Shown here: piece after piece, positions 5,996-13,328 of the stretch
Layout of the letters: each line of letters opens with the position of its first letter
How positions within the stretch are numbered: the stretch's first letter is position 1
NCBI GenBank assembly: GCA_900322105.1
Contig: ONYV01000005.1
Coordinates: 1-13,328 of the forward strand
DNA: 13,328 nt
Direction of reading: 5' to 3'
Source: an uncultured Eubacteriales bacterium
Lineage (GTDB): Bacteria; Bacillota; Clostridia; Oscillospirales; Acutalibacteraceae
Position numbers and translations under genes: made by a program
Notes under the pieces: model-generated
Seen by the model: only the letters and a program-made list of their open reading frames with translations
Told to the model about the DNA's origin: nothing
Databases searched by the model: none

Positions 5996-8900
5996 ATGTA
6001 TTCTGAAAATCTGTATGACAAGTCGTTTGAACATGACAACTGCGGCATCGGCGCTGTGGTGAACATCAAGGGCATCCGGTCGCACAAAACCGTAGAGGAC
6101 GCTCTCACCATCGTTGAGACCCTCGAGCACCGCGCAGGAAAAGACGCCGAAGGCAAAACAGGCGACGGCGTCGGCATATTGCTTCAGATCTCCCACAAGT
6201 TTTTCAAAAAGGTAACTGCCGAGACATCTGTTTTGCTTGGCGGAGAAAGAGATTATGCTGTCGGTATGTTTTTCTTTCCGCAAAATGAGCTGAGACGGAA
6301 TCAGGCAAAAAAGATGTTCGAGATCATCGCAGAAAAAGAAGGTCTTGACGTTCTGGGCTGGAGAGAAGTCCCTGCTCATCCCGAGGTGCTGGGCAGCAAG
6401 GCAAGGGAATGTATGCCAAACATCCAGCAGTGCTTTATCCGCCGTCCCGAGGGAATCAAAAAAGGACTGGATTTTGACCGCAAGCTGTATGTGGCAAGAA
6501 GGTTTTTTGAACAGAGCAACGAAGATACTTATGTGGTATCTCTTTCGTGCAGGACGATCGTATATAAAGGAATGTTTTTGGTAGGCGATCTCAGACGCTT
6601 TTTCCTTGACCTTCAGGACAGCGACTATGAATCGGCGATTGCTGTGGTGCATTCCCGTTTTTCGACAAATACCTTCCCAAGCTGGCAAAAGGCGCATCCG
6701 AACAGGATGATCGTGCATAACGGCGAGATCAACACGATCCGCGGCAACGCCGACAAAATGCTTGCCCGTGAAGAGACTATGACGTCGGAATATCTGATGG
6801 GCGAAATGGACAAAGTGATCCCCGTAGTCAATCCGGAAGGAAGCGACTCCGCGCGCCTTGACAATACGCTGGAATTTCTTGTGATGAGCGGAATGCCGCT
6901 GCCTTTGGCGGTGATGATCACGATCCCCGAACCGTGGGACAACAACCACGCCATGAGTCAGAAAAAAAGGGACTTTTATCAGTATTATGCCACCATGATG
7001 GAGCCGTGGGACGGTCCTGCGTCCATCCTGTTTTCTGACGGAGATATTTTAGGCGCTGTACTGGATCGAAACGGTCTGAGACCCTCACGCTACTATATTA
7101 CAGATGACGATCATCTGATCTTGTCTTCCGAAGTAGGCGCTCTGCCGATTGCTGAGGAAAAGATCGTCTGCAAGGAACGGCTGCATCCCGGCAAAATGCT
7201 GCTGGTCGATACCATACAGGGCAGACTGATCGACGATGATGAGATCAAGGAATACTACGCCTCCCGCAAGCCCTACGGCGAATGGCTGGATGCTAACCTT
7301 ATACGGCTCAAATATCTGAAAGTGCCGAACGCCAAGGTAGAGGAACATCCCAGAAGTGAAAAACGAAAGCTGCAAAAGGCATTCGGCTATACGTATGAAG
7401 ATGTGATGAACACCATCCTGCCGATGGCAAAGGACGGTAAAGAGCCGATCGCCGCTATGGGCAGCGACAAGCCGCTTGCCGTTTTCTCCAAACAGCCCGT
7501 ACCGCTTTTTGACTATTTCAAGCAGATCTTCGCTCAGGTCACCAATCCGCCGATTGATGCGATCCGTGAAGAGATCGTCACCTCTACCACGATCTATATC
7601 GGTGAGGACGGAAACATCCTGGAAGAGAAGCCCGAAAACTGCAAGGTCATCAAGGTCGTCAACCCGATCCTCACCTCGACCGGAATGCTCAAGCTCAAAA
7701 AGATGAATATCTCCGGCTTCAAAACCGCCGTGATCCCTATTCTGTATTATAAAAACACAAAGCTCTCCAAAGCGATCAGGCGCCTGTATATCGAAGCGGA
7801 CAAAGCCTATAACAACGGCGCAAACATCCTGATCCTCTCTGACAGAGGCGTTGACGAGAACCGTCTGGCGATCCCGTCGCTCCTTGCGGTATCCGCTTTG
7901 CACCAGTATCTTGTCACCACAAAAAGAAGAACATCCCTTTCCATCGTGCTGGAAAGCGGAGAACCGAGAGCCGTTCACCATTTTGCATCCCTCCTTGCCT
8001 TCGGCGCCAGTGCCGTCAACCCCTACTTAGCGCTCGAAACCATCCACGAGCTGATCCATGATGATTTTCTCGACAAGGACTATTATGCCGCTGTCAATGA
8101 CTATAATGACGCCATTCTTCACGGCATTGTCAAGATCGCTTCCAAGATGGGCATTTCCACTCTGCAATCGTATCAAGGCTCCAAAAACTTTGAAGCCATC
8201 GGTCTGAGCCGTGAACTGATCGACGAATATTTCACAGGAACTGTCAGCAGGATCGGCGGCATCACCCTGGAGGATATCGAAAACAACGTGGATCGGCTGC
8301 ATACCGCCGCTTTCGATCCTCTGGGACTGCAAACCTCCTCCGAACTGCTTTCGGGCGGTCAGCACCGCAGCAGAAGCGGCAAAGAAGAGCATCTTTACGA
8401 TCCCTGCACCATACACGCCCTGCAAACGGCAGTCAGAAACGATGACTACACCCTGTACAAACAGTATTCCGCTATGCTCAGCAGTGAAACGGACGCTGTC
8501 AATATCCGCGGACTGCTTGATTTTCAGTTTGCCGAAACTCCGATACCGCTCGATGAAGTGGAGAGCGTCGACTCCATCGTCAAACGATTCAAAACAGGCG
8601 CTATGTCCTACGGTTCTATCTCCCAAGAAGCACACGAAACGCTGGCGCTGGCGATGAACAGGATCGGCGGAAAGTCCAATTCGGGCGAGGGCGGCGAAAG
8701 TCCTGAACGTTTACAGACAAAAGGCAGCAAGGAGAATAAATGCTCTGCCATCAAACAGGTCGCAAGCGGACGCTTCGGCGTTACCTCGCAGTACCTCAAT
8801 TCCGCCGATGAGCTTCAGATCAAAATGGCGCAGGGCGCAAAACCCGGAGAGGGCGGTCATCTGCCCGGAAACAAAGTATATCCGTGGATCGCCAAAACAA

Positions 8901-10516
8901 GACATTCCACTCCCGGCGTATCCCTGATCTCACCGCCGCCGCATCACGATATCTATTCGATCGAAGACCTGTCGCAATTGATCTACGACCTCAAAAACGC
9001 CAACAAAAGCGCCCGTATCTCTGTCAAGCTCGTATCGGAATCGGGCGTCGGAACGGTAGCGGCAGGCGTTGCCAAAGCAGGCGCAGGGGTCATCCTGATC
9101 TCCGGTCATGACGGCGGAACAGGCGCTGCGCCCGAAAGCTCGATCTACCACGCAGGTCTGCCGTGGGAATTGGGTCTTGCGGAAACACACCAGACGCTGA
9201 TCCTGAACGGTCTGAGAAATCATGTCGTCATCGAAACAGACGGCAAGCTGATGAACGGCCGAGATGTTGCGATCGCTGCTATGCTGGGCGCAGAAGAATT
9301 CGGCTTTGCCACAGCGCCGCTGGTTACGCTCGGCTGCGCTATGATGCGTGTCTGCCATCTTGACAGCTGCCCCTTCGGTGTCGCAACACAGAATCCCGAG
9401 CTTCGCAAACGTTTTGCAGGCAAGCCTGAATATGTCATCCGCTTTATGTATTTTGTGGCGCAGGAACTGAGAGAGTATATGGCAAAGCTCGGCATCCGCA
9501 CCGTTGACGAATTAGTCGGGCGCACCGATCTTTTGAAAAAGAAAGAGACCCTCAGCGAAAGAGAAAAAAAGATCGACCTGTCGCTGATCCTGAACCGTGA
9601 CTTTTCCGACCGTCGGGTATGCTATACGGAAAAAACGCTGTTTGATTTCAAGCTGTCCGACACGATAGACGAAAAGATACTGATCAAAAAATTCAGCAAA
9701 GCCCTTCGCAGCGGCGAATCCAAAACCGTTTCTATTAACATCAAAAATACTGACCGTTCACTGGGAACGGCGTTCGGTTCTGAAATCACCAAGCAATACG
9801 GCGATACGCTTGCGGAAGATACCTGCAAGGTGATCTGCAGCGGTTCGGGCGGTCAGAGCTTCGGCGCATTTATCCCGAAAGGACTGACGCTTGAACTCAG
9901 GGGCGACAGCAACGATTATTTCGGAAAAGGACTTTCGGGCGGCAAGCTCATTGTATATCCGCCTGAGCATTCTCACTTCAAAGCAGAAGAAAACATTATC
10001 ATCGGAAATGTCGCTCTTTACGGCGCTACAAGCGGAAAAGCATTCATCAACGGTATTGCGGGTGAGCGTTTCTGCGTGCGCAATTCAGGCGCTTTGGCGG
10101 TGGTCGAGGGTGTCGGTGAACACGGCTGTGAATATATGACGGGCGGTACGGTCGTCATTCTTGGCAGAACCGGCAGCAACTTTGCCGCAGGAATGTCGGG
10201 CGGCGTTGCCTATGTGCTGGACGAACATCACCATCTCTATAAAAGACTGAACAAGGATCTGGTAGAATGTTCGGATATTTCCCTGCAAGAGGATATCGAA
10301 ACGCTGAGAAACCTGATCTCCGAACACTTTTCCGCAACAGGATCCGAAAAAGCAGAACGCATCCTGAACCGTTTTGAAGAATATCTGCCGAAGTTCAAAA
10401 AGGTGATACCGCACGATTATAAGATCGTGACAGAAGCGATCCGACAGCACAAGCAAAACGGCATGGACGAAGAAAACGCAAAGATCACCGCATTCTATGA
10501 TCTGATACGGTCTTAA
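5996..10516 (+). CDS. gltB: Glutamate synthase (GOGAT), large subunit
   Basis: This 1506-residue enzyme releases ammonia from glutamine and uses it to convert 2-oxoglutarate to glutamate; length is normal for the family. The N-terminal class II amidotransferase domain begins at the catalytic C16 (FEHDNCGIG), so the first 15 residues are a propeptide that must be removed. HNGEINTIRGN is the usual glutamine-binding motif. A central domain follows from about 460, then the FMN/2-oxoglutarate barrel from about 860, with GKSNSGEGGE near 892 and GAKPGEGGHLPG. The 3Fe-4S cluster cysteines are C1114, C1120 and C1125 (C-x5-C-x4-C in GCAMMRVCHLDSCPFG). The C-terminal GXGXG beta-helix domain starts near 1235. 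It is the first gene of an operon with gltD 47 bases downstream. Antisense open frames across it are shadows of its codon pattern. Confidence 0.98.
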   Translation: MYSENLYDKSFEHDNCGIGAVVNIKGIRSHKTVEDALTIVETLEHRAGKDAEGKTGDGVGILLQISHKFFKKVTAETSVLLGGERDYAVGMFFFPQNELRRNQAKKMFEIIAEKEGLDVLGWREVPAHPEVLGSKARECMPNIQQCFIRRPEGIKKGLDFDRKLYVARRFFEQSNEDTYVVSLSCRTIVYKGMFLVGDLRRFFLDLQDSDYESAIAVVHSRFSTNTFPSWQKAHPNRMIVHNGEINTIRGNADKMLAREETMTSEYLMGEMDKVIPVVNPEGSDSARLDNTLEFLVMSGMPLPLAVMITIPEPWDNNHAMSQKKRDFYQYYATMMEPWDGPASILFSDGDILGAVLDRNGLRPSRYYITDDDHLILSSEVGALPIAEEKIVCKERLHPGKMLLVDTIQGRLIDDDEIKEYYASRKPYGEWLDANLIRLKYLKVPNAKVEEHPRSEKRKLQKAFGYTYEDVMNTILPMAKDGKEPIAAMGSDKPLAVFSKQPVPLFDYFKQIFAQVTNPPIDAIREEIVTSTTIYIGEDGNILEEKPENCKVIKVVNPILTSTGMLKLKKMNISGFKTAVIPILYYKNTKLSKAIRRLYIEADKAYNNGANILILSDRGVDENRLAIPSLLAVSALHQYLVTTKRRTSLSIVLESGEPRAVHHFASLLAFGASAVNPYLALETIHELIHDDFLDKDYYAAVNDYNDAILHGIVKIASKMGISTLQSYQGSKNFEAIGLSRELIDEYFTGTVSRIGGITLEDIENNVDRLHTAAFDPLGLQTSSELLSGGQHRSRSGKEEHLYDPCTIHALQTAVRNDDYTLYKQYSAMLSSETDAVNIRGLLDFQFAETPIPLDEVESVDSIVKRFKTGAMSYGSISQEAHETLALAMNRIGGKSNSGEGGESPERLQTKGSKENKCSAIKQVASGRFGVTSQYLNSADELQIKMAQGAKPGEGGHLPGNKVYPWIAKTRHSTPGVSLISPPPHHDIYSIEDLSQLIYDLKNANKSARISVKLVSESGVGTVAAGVAKAGAGVILISGHDGGTGAAPESSIYHAGLPWELGLAETHQTLILNGLRNHVVIETDGKLMNGRDVAIAAMLGAEEFGFATAPLVTLGCAMMRVCHLDSCPFGVATQNPELRKRFAGKPEYVIRFMYFVAQELREYMAKLGIRTVDELVGRTDLLKKKETLSEREKKIDLSLILNRDFSDRRVCYTEKTLFDFKLSDTIDEKILIKKFSKALRSGESKTVSINIKNTDRSLGTAFGSEITKQYGDTLAEDTCKVICSGSGGQSFGAFIPKGLTLELRGDSNDYFGKGLSGGKLIVYPPEHSHFKAEENIIIGNVALYGATSGKAFINGIAGERFCVRNSGALAVVEGVGEHGCEYMTGGTVVILGRTGSNFAAGMSGGVAYVLDEHHHLYKRLNKDLVECSDISLQEDIETLRNLISEHFSATGSEKAERILNRFEEYLPKFKKVIPHDYKIVTEAIRQHKQNGMDEENAKITAFYDLIRS

Positions 10517-10541
10517 TATCATATCATACGGCAGGAAATTC

Positions 10542-10563
10542 AGAGATAAAGGAGAAGATCTCT
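10542..10563 (+). promoter_or_regulatory. gltD ribosome binding site displayed in a hairpin loop
   Basis: AGAGAT (10542-10547) and ATCTCT (10558-10563) can pair in a 6-bp stem directly before the gltD ATG. The Shine-Dalgarno AAAGGAG (10548-10554) falls in the 10-base loop. It may help present or tune the ribosome site and so set the gltD:gltB ratio; it may equally be chance. Confidence 0.35.
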
Positions 10564-12048
10564 ATGGGCAATCCATTTGGATTTATGGAATATGAAAGAA
10601 AAGAACCGCTGTGTGTTCCTGTTGATGAAAGGATCGGGAACTACAACGAATTTCACACGATGCTGTCCGAAAAGGAACAGAAACATCAGGGAGAAAGATG
10701 TATGAACTGCGGCGTGCCGTTTTGTCAGTCGGGAAAGATGATCGGCGGCATGATCTCGGGATGTCCGCTGAACAACCTGATCCCCGAATGGAATTATCTT
10801 GTCAGCATCGGCGCATGGAAACAGGCTTACGAACGACTGAAGCTGACCAACAACTTTCCGGAGTTCACGTCCCGTGTGTGTCCTGCGCTGTGCGAAAAGG
10901 CTTGTACCTGCGGCGCAAACGGAGATGCTGTGACGGTGCGCGCCAACGAATACAGCATCATTGAGCAGGCCTATCGTGAAGGCTTTGCCGATCCTCAGAT
11001 CCCAAAGGTCAGGACAGGCAAGAAGATCGCCGTGATCGGATCGGGTCCTGCAGGACTTGCGGCTGCCGATCAGCTCAACAAACGGGGACACAGCGTCACC
11101 GTCTACGAACGCTCAGACAGAGCAGGCGGTCTGCTGATGTACGGCATTCCGAACATGAAGCTCGAAAAAAGCATCGTCAGCAGAAAAACAGATATCATGA
11201 AAGCAGAGGGCGTTGTTTTCGTGACCAATACGGATATCGGAAAGGACATACAGCCGGAAGAGCTGCTCAGCCGATTTGACCGTGTGATACTGGCGTGCGG
11301 CGCATCCAGACCAAGGGACATTGATATAAAAGGAAGGGACGGCAAGGGGATCTATTTTGCAGTGGATTTCCTTCGCTCCACCACAAAAGCCCTGCTCGAC
11401 TCGTCTCTTGCAGAAGGCAGCTATATCAGCGCAAAGGATAAAAACGTCATCGTGATCGGCGGCGGAGATACGGGCAACGACTGTGTCGGCACCTGTGTGC
11501 GTCACGGCGCAAAAAGTATTTTGCAGCTTGAGATGATGCCAAAGCTCCCCGAAAAAAGAACAGAGAGCAATCCGTGGCCCGAATATCCTAAAATTTCCAA
11601 AACAGACTACGGACAGGAAGAAGCGGCCGCTGTGTACGGCGCCGATCCGAGAGTGTATCAGACGACCGTAAAGGAATTTCTGACAGGCGAAAACGGGGAA
11701 GTGAGCGGCGCAGTCCTTGTTCGTCTGCAAGCGGAAAAAGACAGCAAAACAGGCAGGCTCAAAATGACAGAGATCGAAAACAGCAGCTATACCGTTCCTG
11801 CTGAACTTGTGCTGATCGCCGCAGGCTTTTTGGGCAGTGAAAGCTACCTGACGCAGGCATTTGGCGTTGAGACCGACAGCAGAAGCAATATCCTCACCGA
11901 CAAATATTCCCACAAAACCAGCCGTGACAGAGTATATGCCGCAGGAGATGTTCATATCGGTCAGTCGCTTGTCGTGCGTGCGATCCGTGAGGGCAGGGAC
12001 TGCGCCATGGAAGTCGATCTCGATCTGATGGGCTATACGAACCTGTAA
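10564..12048 (+). CDS. gltD: Glutamate synthase, small subunit (NAD(P)H-dependent)
   Basis: This 494-residue flavoprotein feeds electrons from NAD(P)H through FAD and two 4Fe-4S clusters to the large subunit GltB. The N-terminal iron-sulfur region shows C46, C49, C54 and C67 (CMNCGVPFC ... GCP) and C106, C110, C114 and C116 (CPALCEKACTC). The FAD-binding Rossmann motif VIGSGPAGLAAA is near 157-168, and the NAD(P)H motif VIGGGDTGNDCVG runs from about 297. Near the C-terminus RVYAAGDVHIGQSLVV is the second FAD contact. The start MGNPFGFMEYER is the usual beginning of the family. It follows gltB by 47 bases without a terminator and ends inside the ribosome binding site of dapL, so the three genes form one operon. 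Whether NADH or NADPH is used cannot be read with confidence. Confidence 0.97.
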   Translation: MGNPFGFMEYERKEPLCVPVDERIGNYNEFHTMLSEKEQKHQGERCMNCGVPFCQSGKMIGGMISGCPLNNLIPEWNYLVSIGAWKQAYERLKLTNNFPEFTSRVCPALCEKACTCGANGDAVTVRANEYSIIEQAYREGFADPQIPKVRTGKKIAVIGSGPAGLAAADQLNKRGHSVTVYERSDRAGGLLMYGIPNMKLEKSIVSRKTDIMKAEGVVFVTNTDIGKDIQPEELLSRFDRVILACGASRPRDIDIKGRDGKGIYFAVDFLRSTTKALLDSSLAEGSYISAKDKNVIVIGGGDTGNDCVGTCVRHGAKSILQLEMMPKLPEKRTESNPWPEYPKISKTDYGQEEAAAVYGADPRVYQTTVKEFLTGENGEVSGAVLVRLQAEKDSKTGRLKMTEIENSSYTVPAELVLIAAGFLGSESYLTQAFGVETDSRSNILTDKYSHKTSRDRVYAAGDVHIGQSLVVRAIREGRDCAMEVDLDLMGYTNL

Positions 12049-12054
12049 GGAGGG
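12048..12054 (+). promoter_or_regulatory. dapL ribosome binding site AGGAGGG overlapping the gltD stop codon
   Basis: AGGAGGG begins in the last base of the gltD TAA stop. It leaves 2 bases to the first ATG (12057) but 5 bases to the second ATG (12060). The spacing favours 12060 as the true dapL start, one residue shorter. It also implies translational coupling of dapL to gltD. Confidence 0.75.
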
Positions 12055-12056
12055 AT

Positions 12057-13244
12057 ATGATGCAGATCAACAGCAATTTTGAAAAACTGGTGCCAAACTA
12101 TCTGTTTGCAGACGTTGCCAAAAAGACAAACGAGTTTTCCAAAGCGCACCCCGACAGAGAAATCATCCGTCTGGGCATCGGAGATGTGACGCTCCCTTTG
12201 TCTTCTGCTGTCGTAGACGCCATGAAAAAAGGCTGCGATGACTTTTCAAGCAAAGAAACTTTCAAGGGCTATCCCGAATACGAAGGCTATGATTTTGTCC
12301 GTCAGGCGGTCGCTGCATACTATCGGAGCTTCGGTGTGACCGTTGATGAAAGCGAAGTTTTTATCTCTGACGGCGCAAAATCCGACTGCGGCAACATCGG
12401 CGATATCTTTTCAAAAGACAATACCGTACTGCTGCCCGATCCTGTGTATCCTGTCTATGCGGACGCTAACATCATGGCAGGCAGGAAGATCCTCTATGCG
12501 CCGTCTTCCGAAGAAAACCATTTTCTCGCCATGCCCGACAGATCGGTGAAAGCCGATATCATCTATCTCTGCTCACCAAATAACCCGACAGGAGCGGCGT
12601 ATAATGCTTCTCAGCTGAAAGAATGGGTCGATTATGCGCTTGAGCAGAATGCCGTGATCCTGTACGATGCGGCTTATGAAGCGTTCATTCAGGACGATCT
12701 GCCGCGCTCTGTTTTCAGCATAGACGGCGCTCGTGAATGCGCCATCGAGCTGTGTTCTCTTTCCAAAACAGCAGGATTTACAGGCGTCCGCTGCGGCTAT
12801 ACCGTCATACCGAAAGAGCTTTCCCGAAACGGACGCTCTCTGCATGAGCTGTGGTACAGACGGCAGGCAACAAAGTTCAACGGCGTTTCATGGGCGGTAC
12901 AATGCGCAGCGGCAGCTGTCTTTACGGAGGAAGGAAGAAAACAGTGTCTTGAAAACATCCGCTATTACCGAGAAAACGCAAAAATGCTGTCGGATATGCT
13001 CGACACGCTCGGCATTTACTATACAGGCGGCAAAAACTCGCCCTATCTGTGGCTGAAATGTCCCGACAACATGGGAGGATGGGAATTTTTTGACTACTTG
13101 CTGCAAAATGCAGGCGTTGTCGGCACACCCGGAGAAGGATTCGGCACACAGGGAAAAGGCTGCTTTCGCATGACCGCCTTCAATTCACACGAAAACACCG
13201 CCGAAGCAGTCAGAAGGATCACAAAACTGTTTCAAAGCAAGTGA
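12057..13244 (+). CDS. dapL: LL-diaminopimelate aminotransferase
   Basis: This 395-residue PLP enzyme is a class I/II aminotransferase of the DapL type. It moves the amino group of glutamate to tetrahydrodipicolinate and so makes LL-diaminopimelate in one step, for lysine and meso-DAP of peptidoglycan. Visible marks are IIRLGIGDVTLPL (37-49), typical of DapL; SPNNPTG (173-179); D204 and Y207 in ILYDAAYEAF, which hold the cofactor; and the PLP lysine K237 in SLSKTAGFTGVRCGYTV, the DapL signature. Length is slightly below the usual 400-410. The first two codons are both ATG and ribosome-site spacing prefers the second (12060). It is the third gene of the GOGAT operon, which supplies its amino donor. 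A different substrate within the class I/II family is possible but less likely. Confidence 0.9.
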   Translation: MMQINSNFEKLVPNYLFADVAKKTNEFSKAHPDREIIRLGIGDVTLPLSSAVVDAMKKGCDDFSSKETFKGYPEYEGYDFVRQAVAAYYRSFGVTVDESEVFISDGAKSDCGNIGDIFSKDNTVLLPDPVYPVYADANIMAGRKILYAPSSEENHFLAMPDRSVKADIIYLCSPNNPTGAAYNASQLKEWVDYALEQNAVILYDAAYEAFIQDDLPRSVFSIDGARECAIELCSLSKTAGFTGVRCGYTVIPKELSRNGRSLHELWYRRQATKFNGVSWAVQCAAAAVFTEEGRKQCLENIRYYRENAKMLSDMLDTLGIYYTGGKNSPYLWLKCPDNMGGWEFFDYLLQNAGVVGTPGEGFGTQGKGCFRMTAFNSHENTAEAVRRITKLFQSK

Positions 13245-13328
13245 TATTCCCTATCGCTGCCAACAATAGACTTTAGGCAACACCGCACAAAGACCGCCTT
13301 GCGGCTTAGCGCCACTGCTCTGCATAAG
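13245..13328. other. Non-coding 3' flank, possible end of a repeat element
   Basis: After the dapL stop there is no U-tract terminator within the window. From about 13270 the sequence is GC-richer, with two similar blocks, ACCGCACAAAG and ACCGCC, and a small hairpin CCGC-CTT-GCGG. The style resembles dispersed palindromic repeats of Ruminococcus-like genomes, but only one end is visible, so the call is tentative. Confidence 0.25.

Noticed and set aside
5996..6040. gltB N-terminus judged as possibly truncated because C16 is not near residue 1
   Set aside because: Short propeptides before the catalytic cysteine are normal in bacterial GOGAT, and the ribosome site and promoter fit the ATG at 5996.
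5954..6949. Long minus-strand open frame opposite the 5' part of gltB (331 codons)
   Set aside because: It is antisense to the conserved amidotransferase domain, covers the gltB promoter, and contains no family motif.
7085..7981. Long minus-strand open frame opposite gltB (298 codons)
   Set aside because: It is antisense to the gltB region that includes the start of the central domain; codon-pattern shadow without a ribosome site or motif.
11113..11955. Minus-strand open frame opposite gltD (280 codons)
   Set aside because: It is antisense to the conserved FAD/NAD(P)H domain, with no recognisable domain of its own.
12830..12842. Third occurrence of CGGACGCTCT inside dapL
   Set aside because: It is within conserved coding sequence and only 10 bases long; likely chance and not linked to the copies at 1576 and 1659.

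Overview
The window looks like chromosomal DNA from a low-to-mid GC Gram-positive gut-type Clostridia, most like the Ruminococcus/Oscillospiraceae group. The evidence is the AAGGAGG-type ribosome binding sites, consensus sigma-A promoters, a type III glutamine synthetase, LL-diaminopimelate aminotransferase, and an ECF sigma gene followed by a single-pass membrane partner. The species assignment is inference from gene content and not from a search.

Layout. Positions 1-1523 (+) hold the 3' part of an ECF sigma factor gene and, overlapping it by 4 bp, a membrane protein that is probably its anti-sigma factor. Positions 1524-1823 are non-coding and hold a cluster of hairpins, including a strong bidirectional terminator that separates this operon from the convergent one. 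Positions 1824-5693 (-) are a two-gene operon: type III glutamine synthetase (glnN), then an ammonium transporter whose C-terminus is a complete PII (GlnB/GlnK-like) domain. Positions 5694-5995 are a divergent control region with two near-perfect sigma-A promoters facing outwards. Positions 5996-13244 (+) are an operon of glutamate synthase large subunit (gltB), small subunit (gltD) and LL-diaminopimelate aminotransferase (dapL). The last 84 bases hold no gene I can recognise.

Together the central 11.4 kb is a compact ammonium assimilation module. Ammonium enters through Amt, GS makes glutamine, GOGAT turns glutamine plus 2-oxoglutarate into glutamate, and DapL uses glutamate as amino donor to make LL-diaminopimelate for lysine and peptidoglycan.

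Two points deserve most attention. First, the short 5' leader of the glnN-amt operon can fold into two adjacent hairpins, each with a six-base loop having A at position 1 and G at position 4. This is the signature of RNA targets of ANTAR-domain antiterminators, and the same bases can instead form a long terminator-like hairpin. Second, the Amt-PII fusion keeps the PII nucleotide and 2-oxoglutarate residues and the pore-plugging arginine but has leucine where the classical uridylylated tyrosine would be. This suggests a transporter gated in cis by metabolites without covalent modification. The gltB operon leader is only about 30 nt and has no such element, so the two arms appear to be controlled differently.
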